Below the pieces are notes generated by a model. That model was not told the DNA's origin. It made no database searches and saw only the letters and a program-made list of their open reading frames with translations. From NCBI GenBank assembly GCA_027483085.1, contig JAIXVK010000474.1:1-34062 (forward strand): DNA of 34,062 nt, in the 5' to 3' direction. This DNA is from Comamonadaceae bacterium. Its GTDB lineage: Bacteria > Pseudomonadota > Gammaproteobacteria > Burkholderiales > Burkholderiaceae_C. Numbering within the stretch: the first letter of the stretch is position 1; every line of letters begins with the position of its first letter. Shown here in pieces: positions 21,804 through 29,487 of the stretch. The translations under genes and the position numbers were made by a program.

Positions 21804-23885
21804 ATGCAACCCATCATCGCTTTCTTCCAGTGGATATTCGTTCGCATTGGAATCTTCCTACTCGCCATCGTCCCCGCCTTGACCGTGCTGGGCATGACTG
21901 TCGAGTTCTTCAGTATTTGGTGGAAGTCTGACCTTCCCCTCACGTTTTCAGTCTTCTCGCGCTTGTCCAGTGAGGCCGGTTACGCCCTGTCGCTGCTGGC
22001 CATGGTTCTGATCAGCCATGCCCTGGAATACACAAACTCCTGGTGGGCCGTGCAGCAATACGGCACGCCCGCCATGCGCAGCGTGGTATTGCGCATGAGT
22101 TTTGTGTGCATCCAAACGGTTTCGCTCGCTGCTTTTGGAGGCGCTTTGGTCTTGTGGATGCTGTTTGCGACATCCACATCGTTCTCCGCATACCTGCTCC
22201 CCCTGCTTGTTCTGGCGGTGAGTGGTGTCGGTGCAGTGTGGGCCTGGTCGGACTACGGATACGGACTTGTCAAGCCGCAGAAAGTACGCATTGCCCATCC
22301 AAGCGCACCTCCAGCCGCGGGTCAAGCCGAGGAGGATCGCTTCGACAACGTCGCTCGCCGTCAAACATCCACGGTCACCTTCGGCGACATCATGGGGAAT
22401 AACGCCACCAAGGCCCGCCTCAAAGAATTCGGCAACGCGATCCTCCATGCCCAAGGGGGCGACCCCGCAAAACGAAACGGCATCATGCTGTTCGGCGAGC
22501 CCGGGAATGGCAAAACCGTGTTTGCAGAGGCGCTGGCCGGCGAACTCCGTCTTCCTATTCTCAAGCTGACCCACAGCGATGTCGCCAGCCGCTGGATTGG
22601 AGAGCGCACTGAAAAAATCGTGGCAGCGTTCCGCCAAGCCGAGGAGGCCGCGCCTTGCGTGCTGTTCATTGATGAAATCGACTCCTTCATCAGTGACCGA
22701 TCCAGTGGATCCCATCAAACCAAGGAAGACCTGGATGTCACCAATTCCCTGTTGACCCTGCTGGTGGACATCCGTCGGCACAAGGTGATCGTGATGGCGG
22801 CAACGAACTACATGGATCGCTTGGACGGCGCGGCAGTCCGCGAAGGGCGTTTTGACTTCAAGGTAGAGATTACCGCCCCTGATGAAGAAGCACGTCTTGG
22901 ACTGCTGATCACCGGGCTGCGCAAGAACCTGGGGGCGACCCAGACGGACATGGACACGCTCAAGAGCGTCGCCAAACGGTGGAATGGCTTCAGCGCCAAG
23001 CGGATTTTGGCAGTCACGGAGGAAATGCCGGCCTACCTGGCAGAACTCAAATCCTCTGGCAAAGCACCAACGCGCCTGGCTTTTGACGACTTCATGAACA
23101 CCCTGCGCAGGATCCAGGGGCGCAAAGGGGTGACACCGGAGAACGTGAAACCATTGCACGAGCTGATCCTGACGGAGTCCACCAAAGAGGCCTTGGAGAT
23201 GCTCTCAGGTCGGTTGACCGGGGTTGACGAGCTGGAACGACTGGGAGGCACGCTGCCGACCGGGGTGCTGTTCTACGGTCCACCGGGTACCGGTAAAACG
23301 GTAGCCGCCAAGGCCTTGGCCAAGGAAGCCGATTGGGCGTTTCTGATTTCCAGTGGCACCGACCTGGCACGGGACCCCAAGTCGCTGGACAAGCTTTACG
23401 CACAGGCCAAAGAGCTGCGCCCCTGCATCATCTTTGTGGACGAAGCCGATAACCTGATCCGGTCCCGGGAGACATCCGCCAATACGGAAGCCACCGACAA
23501 ACTGCTGACCTTGATGGATGGTGTGAACGATCGTGTCCGTGACGTGGTGTGGGTGGCTGCGACCAACTATCCCGAACAGATCGATGCGGCACTGCTACGC
23601 GGTGGCCGCTTTACGGAGAAAGTGGAGTTTGTCCGGCCGGATGAAACCCAATTGGCCACCCATATCGCGCAGTGGTTGGATACCCGCAAGGTACAGATGG
23701 CAGATACCTCGACACCGGCAGATATCGCCCGATGGATAGGGGATGAAAGCGTGGCCAACGTGGAAGCCATATTGCAATACGCGGTGAACCGGGCCATCTC
23801 CAAAATGAAATCACGAGGCACCACAGAGGTGCGCCTGACGCAAGAGGATGTACTGAAGGGCAAAGAAATGGTTTTGGGCGCATAA
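21804..23885 (+). CDS. Membrane-anchored tandem AAA+ ATPase
   Basis: A 693-residue protein. The first 150 residues are strongly hydrophobic, with about four spans (about 8-30, 58-76, 98-122, 128-148). Two AAA+ modules follow. Module 1: Walker A GEPGNGKT (231-238), Walker B LFIDEID (287-293), second-region arginine in EGRFDF. Module 2: Walker A GPPGTGKT (492-499), Walker B IFVDEAD (D546/E547), GGRFTEK. The tandem Cdc48-like arrangement on a membrane anchor is unlike FtsH, which has one AAA module and a protease; no HExxH motif is present. It is probably an unfoldase or remodelling machine at the membrane. Unknown small genes follow on the same strand. The start lacks a clear ribosome site. Confidence 0.85.
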   Translation: MQPIIAFFQWIFVRIGIFLLAIVPALTVLGMTVEFFSIWWKSDLPLTFSVFSRLSSEAGYALSLLAMVLISHALEYTNSWWAVQQYGTPAMRSVVLRMSFVCIQTVSLAAFGGALVLWMLFATSTSFSAYLLPLLVLAVSGVGAVWAWSDYGYGLVKPQKVRIAHPSAPPAAGQAEEDRFDNVARRQTSTVTFGDIMGNNATKARLKEFGNAILHAQGGDPAKRNGIMLFGEPGNGKTVFAEALAGELRLPILKLTHSDVASRWIGERTEKIVAAFRQAEEAAPCVLFIDEIDSFISDRSSGSHQTKEDLDVTNSLLTLLVDIRRHKVIVMAATNYMDRLDGAAVREGRFDFKVEITAPDEEARLGLLITGLRKNLGATQTDMDTLKSVAKRWNGFSAKRILAVTEEMPAYLAELKSSGKAPTRLAFDDFMNTLRRIQGRKGVTPENVKPLHELILTESTKEALEMLSGRLTGVDELERLGGTLPTGVLFYGPPGTGKTVAAKALAKEADWAFLISSGTDLARDPKSLDKLYAQAKELRPCIIFVDEADNLIRSRETSANTEATDKLLTLMDGVNDRVRDVVWVAATNYPEQIDAALLRGGRFTEKVEFVRPDETQLATHIAQWLDTRKVQMADTSTPADIARWIGDESVANVEAILQYAVNRAISKMKSRGTTEVRLTQEDVLKGKEMVLGA

Positions 23886-24061
23886 GCCCCTTCACTCAAC
23901 GCCCAAACCCCATCCCCATAACCCTCACCTGCAATTACATGGTTCTCTGAAGACGCATTTCAGGTACATCCCCTTTGAACTCGGCTTTTCGGCTGAAGGG
24001 AAAAGGGGAGTAGACCCTGGGTACCCAATCTTGAACTGACCACCCGACATTCCTTACTGCC

Positions 24062-24382
24062 ATGACCACTATTACCAGCCGCCAGTTGTTTCGCCAAAAC
24101 TATCCCTTGGAGTATGAGATTCAGGGGATGACGCGCCCTCGGCATTGGTTACTCGACCATCCGCCAGCCAGAGACCTGTTTATTTCCAAAATCAGTCAGG
24201 ATGCCTATCGGAACGATGTTTGCGGAATTTCTGACTCCCCCCACTATGACGAACTGATGGACCATCTGATCGACAGTTATGGAATTCGCGCCTGGACACC
24301 ACCCAGTACCCCGGAAGAATGCATACGCATGGACTGGAAACTGATATGGATGACCATCAAAACCTGGGTAGGGCTGCTGTAA
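24062..24382 (+). CDS. Hypothetical 106-aa protein downstream of the AAA+ ATPase
   Basis: The frame is soluble, acidic and tryptophan-rich at its end (ECIRMDWKLIWMTIKTWVGL). It contains HYDELMDHLIDSYGIRAW. No family recognised. It lies 176 bp after the AAA+ gene on the same strand with no terminator seen between, so co-transcription is possible. No good ribosome site precedes the ATG. Confidence 0.6.
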   Translation: MTTITSRQLFRQNYPLEYEIQGMTRPRHWLLDHPPARDLFISKISQDAYRNDVCGISDSPHYDELMDHLIDSYGIRAWTPPSTPEECIRMDWKLIWMTIKTWVGLL

Positions 24383-24558
24383 AGCCAACTGGGGCAGGGC
24401 GGGATACCTTGAATGAGGACCCGTTGGCTCGACGTCCCTGCCTTTGCCTGCAGCCCTTTTATATATAGGCAGCGCCTTGAATCCATCTGCACCATACTCA
24501 TGCCTACTCGCGACCTTGCCCTACAGGGTTTGCTTGCACATCACAGGGCCCCACACCC

Positions 24559-25161
24559 ATGAATTCAGAAAAAACCCTCGATGCCTTTGAGCGGATATTC
24601 AGCGCATTGATACAGCACGCTGCTGACAACGCCTCCGGTGAATCTCTGGATCCGGCACAACACTTCTATTCAGACCAGTACGCCTCGTCCCGTCCCTTGA
24701 TCATTCGCCGTGAGGATTACCACTCCGGGCGAGTCGGTCCCTTGGTGGATAGGCTGATGCATTTCAGTGACGATTCGGCGGAGTGTGCCAAGGCGTTCGG
24801 ATCCATGGACCTGCGCATCGTTGGCGCCTCCGTTCCCTTTTTATGCCGAGGACCAGACGACGAGCGAATCCGGAAGTACTTCGAGAAAGTTAGTGCCCAC
24901 TGGCCGTTCTGGCTCCATTTCTTGAAACCCACCCCAGAAAATCTGGCATCGCTTCTGCACCTTGTCTTTGAAGCCCACCATGTGCATCTCACCGGCAACC
25001 AGGTGCGCTCCCAGATTCTTCTGAAAGAGAGCGGGATGCAAAAATTGCACGATTTGGTCACCGCGACATTGGCTCTGCATACCCAACTGCAATTGGATCC
25101 GCGCAAAACTCAGCAACTGGGTTGGGATTTGAAGAAATCGATACGCCTGATATTGCAATGA
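24559..25161 (+). CDS. Hypothetical 200-aa protein downstream of the AAA+ ATPase
   Basis: A soluble, mixed alpha protein starting MNSEKTLDAFERIFSALIQH. Histidine- and leucine-rich stretch NLASLLHLVFEAHHVHLTGN near residues 133-152. No signal peptide, membrane span or known motif. Codon use is coherent through the frame. It may belong to the same functional group as the AAA+ gene and the 24062 gene, based only on strand and proximity. An AT-rich TATATATA at about 24459-24467 upstream could be a separate promoter. Confidence 0.65.
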   Translation: MNSEKTLDAFERIFSALIQHAADNASGESLDPAQHFYSDQYASSRPLIIRREDYHSGRVGPLVDRLMHFSDDSAECAKAFGSMDLRIVGASVPFLCRGPDDERIRKYFEKVSAHWPFWLHFLKPTPENLASLLHLVFEAHHVHLTGNQVRSQILLKESGMQKLHDLVTATLALHTQLQLDPRKTQQLGWDLKKSIRLILQ

Positions 25162-25228
25162 CAGATTGCTTTGAATTCGACACTGGACACTAATGATGCG
25201 CCGACTTACCTCAATACCCCAATAGTCT

Positions 25229-25363
25229 ATGGATGCCTCCACCATTCTCAATGCAGCGCTGCTGCTATTCATTGTTGTCGGACTCTTGTTCACCCGTTAT
25301 GTGGAGAAAATGAACCGGAAGTCACAAAAAGACTTAGACAACAAAAGAGATAGAACACAGTAA
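25229..25363 (+). CDS. 44-aa single-span membrane protein
   Basis: The frame reads MDASTILNAALLLFIVVGLL, then FTRYVEKMNRKSQKDLDNKR and a short end. One membrane helix (about residues 5-22) is followed by a strongly charged basic tail, a clear N-out/C-in design. The ribosome site is weak. It follows the 24559 gene by 67 bp. It is not related to the two microproteins at 10765 and 12995. Function unknown. Confidence 0.5.
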   Translation: MDASTILNAALLLFIVVGLLFTRYVEKMNRKSQKDLDNKRDRTQ

Positions 25364-25485
25364 TGTCCGACAAAGACTTAGCGTTGCTGTTGTCTGCAAT
25401 CTGAATAAGTAATCACTGATCCATTCCAATCGATATTGATCCCTCAAGTTACAATATTGAAACTTAACCCATCGAAGGAATATTT

Positions 25486-25785
25486 GTGAGCACACTGCAA
25501 GACCTGATCGCCCAAAAAGAAGCCCTTGAAGCACAAATTAATGCGCAACGCCAAAAAGAACTGGCAGATGCCATCGCTCAAGTGAAAGCCCTAGTTCAGG
25601 CCCACGGGTTGACTGCTGATGATGTATTCGGTGCTGCCGGACGCCGCGCTAAAACCAGTGAAAAAGCGGGAAGCAAAGTGGCAGCGAAATACCGCGACCC
25701 GGTTTCTGGCAAAACTTGGAGTGGCCGCGGTCTTGCTCCTAAATGGCTGGCTGGCAAGAATAAAGAAGAATTCTTGATTGTTTAA
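25486..25785 (+). CDS. H-NS family nucleoid protein
   Basis: A 99-residue protein starting at GTG 25486, with AAGGA 7 bp upstream. Residues 1-50 form the oligomerization coiled coil (LIAQKEALEAQINAQRQKEL), and the C-terminal DNA-binding domain carries KYRDPVSGKTWSGRGLAPKW, the H-NS core motif. It silences AT-rich and foreign DNA and may act on the island around it. A hairpin (25791-25800/25804-25813) and then a strong bidirectional terminator follow. Confidence 0.95.
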   Translation: MSTLQDLIAQKEALEAQINAQRQKELADAIAQVKALVQAHGLTADDVFGAAGRRAKTSEKAGSKVAAKYRDPVSGKTWSGRGLAPKWLAGKNKEEFLIV

Positions 25786-25790
25786 GTATT

Positions 25791-25813
25791 GAAAGCTTGC
25801 TATGCAAGCTTTC
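25791..25813 (+). terminator. Hairpin directly after the H-NS gene
   Basis: GAAAGCTTGC-TAT-GCAAGCTTTC, a perfect 10-bp stem, 6 bp after the stop; no T run follows. It may protect the mRNA 3' end or assist termination. Confidence 0.5.
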
Positions 25814-25895
25814 GGGGCTACATAAAAATGTGGCATCCGGATTTTTTGGTGGATGGCCTCTGATTGATGCAAAGTTCGCTTTCGAGCATCCAAAG

Positions 25896-25936
25896 AAAAA
25901 CCCCTGCAGTTGTTAGCTGCAGGGGTTTGGTTTTTT
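25896..25936. terminator. Bidirectional Rho-independent terminator
   Basis: CCCCTGCAG (25901-25909) pairs with CTGCAGGGG (25917-25925), extended by AAA/TTT. The plus side ends in TTTGGTTTTTT and the minus side in TTTTTCTTTG. It can end both the H-NS gene and the minus-strand pair at 25950-26379. Confidence 0.9.
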
Positions 25937-25949
25937 GAGTAACCGACAA

Positions 25950-26138
25950 CTACTCGTTGTCATCCTCCTGGAGGTTATCTGGCACCCGACCTTCAGGGTT
26001 GCCGGATACAACTGGGCCGCCTTCTAACTCATACGAGGCGTAGCTAGCTGCCTCTGCCACGCTCACAAAGCGCGGAGCAGCCTGCATGCGAGCCACTGCC
26101 TCTCGCACAATGATTGAATCTGTTTGCTGCGTTGACAT
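25950..26138 (-). CDS. Small hypothetical protein paired with DUF2442
   Basis: A 62-residue acidic protein starting MSTQQTDSIIVREAVARMQA, ending LQEDDNE. The ATG at 26138 is 7 bp after the DUF2442 stop; a TTG 15 bp further up (26153) would overlap that gene. No family recognised. As the second gene of a compact pair, it may be a partner protein, in the manner of small two-gene toxin-antitoxin-like modules. Confidence 0.6.
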   Translation of the reverse strand: MSTQQTDSIIVREAVARMQAAPRFVSVAEAASYASYELEGGPVVSGNPEGRVPDNLQEDDNE

Positions 26139-26145
26139 TACACGT

Positions 26146-26379
26146 TCAAGCAAAAATTAAGCGTTTATAAAACGTATCAGGCGCGATGCCCAGCTCTCCC
26201 GGCCAACTGACCGTGCTGTAAGCGACGTAAGCCTGATTAAAGAGCGAAACATCCTCTAACCGATCCCAAATGCCTCGGTTCAAAAATGGTTTTGCATCAA
26301 ATAAACGATGCTCACTACCTTCAAAGGTGACTTCAAGTTGATACCCATGAAGCGGTTTTACATGCTGCACGTACTCCAT
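26146..26379 (-). CDS. DUF2442-family protein
   Basis: A 77-residue protein with the family layout: HVKPLHGYQLEVTFEGSEHR, LFDAKPFLNRGIWDRLED, then a C-terminal STVSWPGELGIAPDTFYKR. DUF2442 proteins are small, of unknown function, and often lie in two-gene units with DUF4160 or other short proteins; here the neighbour is a different acidic protein. No DNA-binding motif is visible. Confidence 0.85.
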   Translation of the reverse strand: MEYVQHVKPLHGYQLEVTFEGSEHRLFDAKPFLNRGIWDRLEDVSLFNQAYVAYSTVSWPGELGIAPDTFYKRLIFA

Positions 26380-26778
26380 GCTCGCACTCCAATTTATCGA
26401 AATACTACAAGTAGATAAGGATGCCGAAAAACATGCTTATTGCCGGCATTCAAATTTCCACAAACAATGAGAACAACAGCATACCCCTATGGGCATGGTG
26501 CATGCCCCACAGGGTTAATGAATTCAGAGTCCTGAAACCCTGCTGGGTTTCTCCACTTGTTAGGTCGCCACATGGACGAAGGATTGGGACCTAGCCCAAA
26601 ACCGTGGCCAGTCTAGCAACCGGATGCGCACTCAGCAAGCCAAGTGGAGCGTCCCGTGAACACTACCCGGGATATGCCAGCTCTGAGGAAATGCACTGTG
26701 GTCGCTCTCTTGAAACTGCGCTGCAACCAGACCTACACCGCCACGGTACCGGAGGTGGATATCTGGCTCTAGCGTGAC
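26380..26778. other. Intergenic region with hairpins
   Basis: No gene is supported. It holds GGGCATG-GTG-CATGCCC (26491-26507, extended by CCCT/AGGG) and GAAACCC-TGCT-GGGTTTC (26534-26551). Their role is unknown. Confidence 0.45.
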
Positions 26779-26839
26779 TTGTGAGCAAACATTGGCACAA
26801 ATTATAATGTGTATTTTCAATTTACTGCTTATAATTTGT
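26779..26839 (+). promoter_or_regulatory. hipBA promoter and HipB-type operator
   Basis: A perfect 11-bp inverted repeat ACAAATTATAA (26797-26807) and TTATAATTTGT (26829-26839) has half-sites 32 bp apart, three helical turns. Each half contains a TATAAT. The first (26803-26808) has a -35 TTGTGA at 26779-26784 with an 18-bp spacer. Binding would cover the -10 elements, as in HipB autorepression. Confidence 0.65.
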
Positions 26840-26866
26840 AAATTGACTTAACAACTCTTGACTTGT

Positions 26867-27133
26867 ATGAATGAGTTCACTGCTCGTACGACGGATCAGC
26901 TCCCGGCTTTACTTAGAGCATTCCGCAAAGAAGCTGGCTTGACCCAACAAGAGGTTGCTTTGCGTCTGGGCGTCACGCAGCAGACGATGTCGGCCCTTGA
27001 GCGCAACGCGGAGACGGTCGGGGCAGCGCGCCTGATCAAGTTGCTCAATATTCTGGGGGTGGATCTCGTGCTGCGCAAAGCGGACATGACACCTCCTACC
27101 AGCTCCCAAAGCAAGTCTCCAACACCCTGGTGA
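26867..27133 (+). CDS. hipB: HipB-like antitoxin (XRE-type helix-turn-helix)
   Basis: An 88-residue protein from ATG 26867. The helix-turn-helix spans LRAFRKEAGLTQQEVALRLG and VTQQTMSALERNAETVG, and LLNILGVDLVLRK gives the dimerisation strand typical of HipB. It neutralises HipA and represses the operon through the inverted repeat at 26797-26839. Its stop is 3 bp before the hipA ATG. Confidence 0.9.
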   Translation: MNEFTARTTDQLPALLRAFRKEAGLTQQEVALRLGVTQQTMSALERNAETVGAARLIKLLNILGVDLVLRKADMTPPTSSQSKSPTPW

Positions 27134-27136
27134 TCC

Positions 27137-28480
27137 ATGGGACGTCGTTCACACTCCCGCGCACTTGGTCTCTGGGTGAATCATCACTTCGTCGGCACCT
27201 GGACGATGTCACCTCAAGGTGAGACTCTCCAATACGACAGTACCTGGTTAAGTGATCCGAGCGGGAGACCCCTGTCTTTGTCACTGCCCTTCACCCCCGG
27301 CAATCAGCCACACCGCGGAGCAGCAGTCGAAGCCTATTTTGAGAACCTGCTACCCGACAGCAAAGCGATCCGCGAGCGGGTGGCGCGGCGGTACAAAACC
27401 GACTCGACCGAAGCCTTTGATTTGCTCGAACAGATCGGGCGCGATTGTGTGGGTGCACTGCAACTCCTGCCTGCGGGAGAGAAGCCCAAAGCGAGTCTCA
27501 CCGCTGAAGGTACTCCGCTCTCGGAAGCGGAGGTGGCGCAACTGCTTCGCAGCGCGGTGGCTGCACCTGGTGTGCTGGGCCACACCGAAGACGAAGAGTT
27601 CCGGATTTCCATAGCCGGTGCTCAAGAAAAGACCGCTCTGTTAAGAATGAATGGCGAATGGTGCCGGCCACTCGGCGAGACCCCGACCACCCACATTTTC
27701 AAACTCCCCATGGGATTGGTCGGCAACCTCCAGTTTGACTTGCGCGATTCGGTCGAAAACGAGTGGTTGTGCGCATTGATATTGGAGGCGTTCGGATTAC
27801 CAGTTGCGGCTTGTGAACCTCTTCAATTTGAAGACATGAAGGTGCTCGCTGTCGAACGCTTCGATCGCCGGTGGATTCATGACAGTGGAAATAACGAACT
27901 CTTCCGGCTTCCGCAGGAAGACATGTGCCAGGCCACGGGGACACCGCCGCATCTGAAGTATGAAGCGGATGGCGGCCCCGGGGTGGACCGCATCATGAAA
28001 CTGTTGAACGGATCCTCCCATCGCGAACTGGACAAACGCACATTCTTCCAGGCCCAGATCCTGTTCTGGATGCTCTGCGCCACAGACGGGCATGCGAAGA
28101 ATTTCAGCCTGGCCATCGGGCCTCAAGGAAGCTACCGACTCACACCAGTCTATGACGTGCTGTCGGCCTACCCCTTACTTGGCGAAGGACCAGGAAAACT
28201 GTCCCCCTACAAGGCCAAGCTTGCGATGGCCGTAAGGGGCGCCAACCCACACTGGAAAATGCGCGAGATTCTGTTGCGACATTGGATCGCACTCGGAACC
28301 GGACATGGAGTCGTTACCGAGGATGGGCGCTCAGCAGAATTAGTGATCAATGACTTGGTTGATCAAACACCAAATGTCATTGAGGCAGTCCAAAAACGCT
28401 TGCCAGCAGGGTTTCCAAATCAGCTAGCAGATTGTGTTTTTAAGGGCTTACAGGAGGCTGCCAAAAAACTAAAAAGTTGA
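27137..28480 (+). CDS. hipA: HipA-like serine/threonine kinase toxin
   Basis: A 447-residue protein of normal HipA length. Features: P-loop-like region with ISIAGAQEKTALL (S158 aligns with the autophosphorylated S150 of E. coli HipA), the ATP-site lysine in HIFKLP (about 189), the kinase catalytic pair D317/N322 in CATDGHAKNFSL, and the metal Asp D340 in TPVYDVLSAYP, with the same 23-residue spacing as D309-D332 of E. coli. All catalytic residues are intact, so this should be an active toxin (glutamyl-tRNA synthetase is the E. coli target). Operon with hipB. Confidence 0.95.
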   Translation: MGRRSHSRALGLWVNHHFVGTWTMSPQGETLQYDSTWLSDPSGRPLSLSLPFTPGNQPHRGAAVEAYFENLLPDSKAIRERVARRYKTDSTEAFDLLEQIGRDCVGALQLLPAGEKPKASLTAEGTPLSEAEVAQLLRSAVAAPGVLGHTEDEEFRISIAGAQEKTALLRMNGEWCRPLGETPTTHIFKLPMGLVGNLQFDLRDSVENEWLCALILEAFGLPVAACEPLQFEDMKVLAVERFDRRWIHDSGNNELFRLPQEDMCQATGTPPHLKYEADGGPGVDRIMKLLNGSSHRELDKRTFFQAQILFWMLCATDGHAKNFSLAIGPQGSYRLTPVYDVLSAYPLLGEGPGKLSPYKAKLAMAVRGANPHWKMREILLRHWIALGTGHGVVTEDGRSAELVINDLVDQTPNVIEAVQKRLPAGFPNQLADCVFKGLQEAAKKLKS

Positions 28481-28503
28481 ATTGAAATTTTCGCATTCAA
28501 CTT
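28474..28503 (+). terminator. Hairpin at the end of hipA
   Basis: AAGTTGAAT (28474-28482) and ATTCAACTT (28495-28503) are perfect inverted repeats around a 12-nt loop and include the stop codon. GGCTGTTTTTCC follows, so weak intrinsic termination is possible. Confidence 0.5.
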
Positions 28504-28557
28504 GGCTGTTTTTCCAAGTCGTACTGAGGTGATTGCTTTGAAATGCGTCGGCAATGC

Positions 28558-28800
28558 CTATGCGGTCATTTGCGTACATGTTCGGACTCCTGAGGCGGGC
28601 GAAGTGATAAAAGTTAGAGCTACAGCCAAGTTCACCTCAGCCAACAAATCAGTCAACGTGTAGCCCAACTTGCGAAGAGTGGAACCGAGGTTCTCCCCGG
28701 GCTTTATGTAGAGCATGACTGCACGAATTCGCTCGTCGGATGAGGACATGAACTACTTCCAGGTAGTCCAAGATTCTTGCCTCAACCCTACTTTCAAACT
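28558..28800 (-). mobile_element. IS3-family orfA remnant, left copy
   Basis: Minus strand reads MSSSDERIRAVMLYIKPGEN, then LGSTLRKLGY, the N-terminus of an IS3-family OrfA; after about residue 35 the similarity is lost. Sequence from about 28690 to 28800 resembles 32770-32885, including CACGAATTC and TAGTCCAAGATT, so both are remnants of the same element in the same orientation. Confidence 0.65.
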
Positions 28801-28811
28801 GAGCCGAATGT

Positions 28812-29396
28812 TTATGGTTTCCTGGAAACTGGGACAAGGACTCGGCTATGCAAGAACATAGCTTTTACCATCGCCACAGCAGCAGAAGTTCCAGCCAGAA
28901 CTAAACAATCAAGAGAATGACAGGAGCAACGAAAAATTCGCAAGGAATGTTGCAGGCTCTGCCATTGTTTGGCAGAATGAATTTGTTCAGGGCTCATGCC
29001 CAGTCCGCAGCTCAACTCTAAGTTTGAGACTGCCTTCACCCGAGCAATACAGCTCAACTTAGGTGGGAAGTTTCCTTTCCCAAGTAGCGCCTTCTCGGCG
29101 TCATCCAAGCATATAGCGCCAGACGCTGTATGCAACGTCTCTACTCGTCCAAATATTTGAATTAACCAGTCGTGTTTTTGCACATCTGTGATTCGTTCAT
29201 TTTGCATTTTTTTGACGTAGTGACGCACTTCATCAAGCCCGCTTTCTCCCTTGGGGGATGGCACAACATGTCTGAATGACGCGGAATTTATATGAACGAA
29301 CAAATAGCAAATGACCACTGGCTGCCGCGGCAGCCCACGCAACGTTACCCACGTCAGTGGGAAGGTCCCCAGCGGGGAAATCTTTGTTGCCCACAC
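28812..29396 (-). CDS. Hypothetical protein divergent from the integrase (start uncertain)
   Basis: An open frame of 194 residues. From about residue 34 it reads like protein (SGLDEVRHYVKKMQNERITD, then DWLIQIFGRVETLHTASGAI) with a possible membrane segment at the end (DCLVLAGTSAAVAMVKAMFL). The first 30 residues correspond to palindromic DNA upstream of the integrase and are doubtful; the ATG at 29207 (residue 64) is an alternative. No ribosome site supports any start. Family not recognised. Confidence 0.4.
   Translation of the reverse strand: MWATKISPLGTFPLTWVTLRGLPRQPVVICYLFVHINSASFRHVVPSPKGESGLDEVRHYVKKMQNERITDVQKHDWLIQIFGRVETLHTASGAICLDDAEKALLGKGNFPPKLSCIARVKAVSNLELSCGLGMSPEQIHSAKQWQSLQHSLRIFRCSCHSLDCLVLAGTSAAVAMVKAMFLHSRVLVPVSRKP
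29320..29374. repeat. Cluster of palindromes upstream of the integrase
   Basis: The 16-bp perfect palindrome GGCTGCCGCGGCAGCC (29320-29335) is followed by CCCAC-GTCA-GTGGG and CCCC-AGC-GGGG within 40 bp. Possible attachment or regulatory site of the adjacent recombinase. Confidence 0.6.
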
Positions 29397-29487
29397 CTCA
29401 CCAAAGCCAGGAGCTCGGGGGTGGTCGTTTGGCAGTTTTCTGATGCGAACTGTCAGCTTGCCCGAGCCTCACATGGAGTCATTCAAC

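Noticed and set aside
24149-24501. Minus-strand frames opposite the 24062 gene
   Set aside because: Shadows without initiation signals; coding character is better on the plus strand.
26632-26820. Minus-strand open frame upstream of hipB
   Set aside because: No ribosome site or family features, and it overlaps the hipBA promoter and operator.
29311-29487. 59-residue N-terminal extension of the integrase
   Set aside because: It is encoded by palindromic DNA, has no protein-like character, and ATG 29488 has a good ribosome site.
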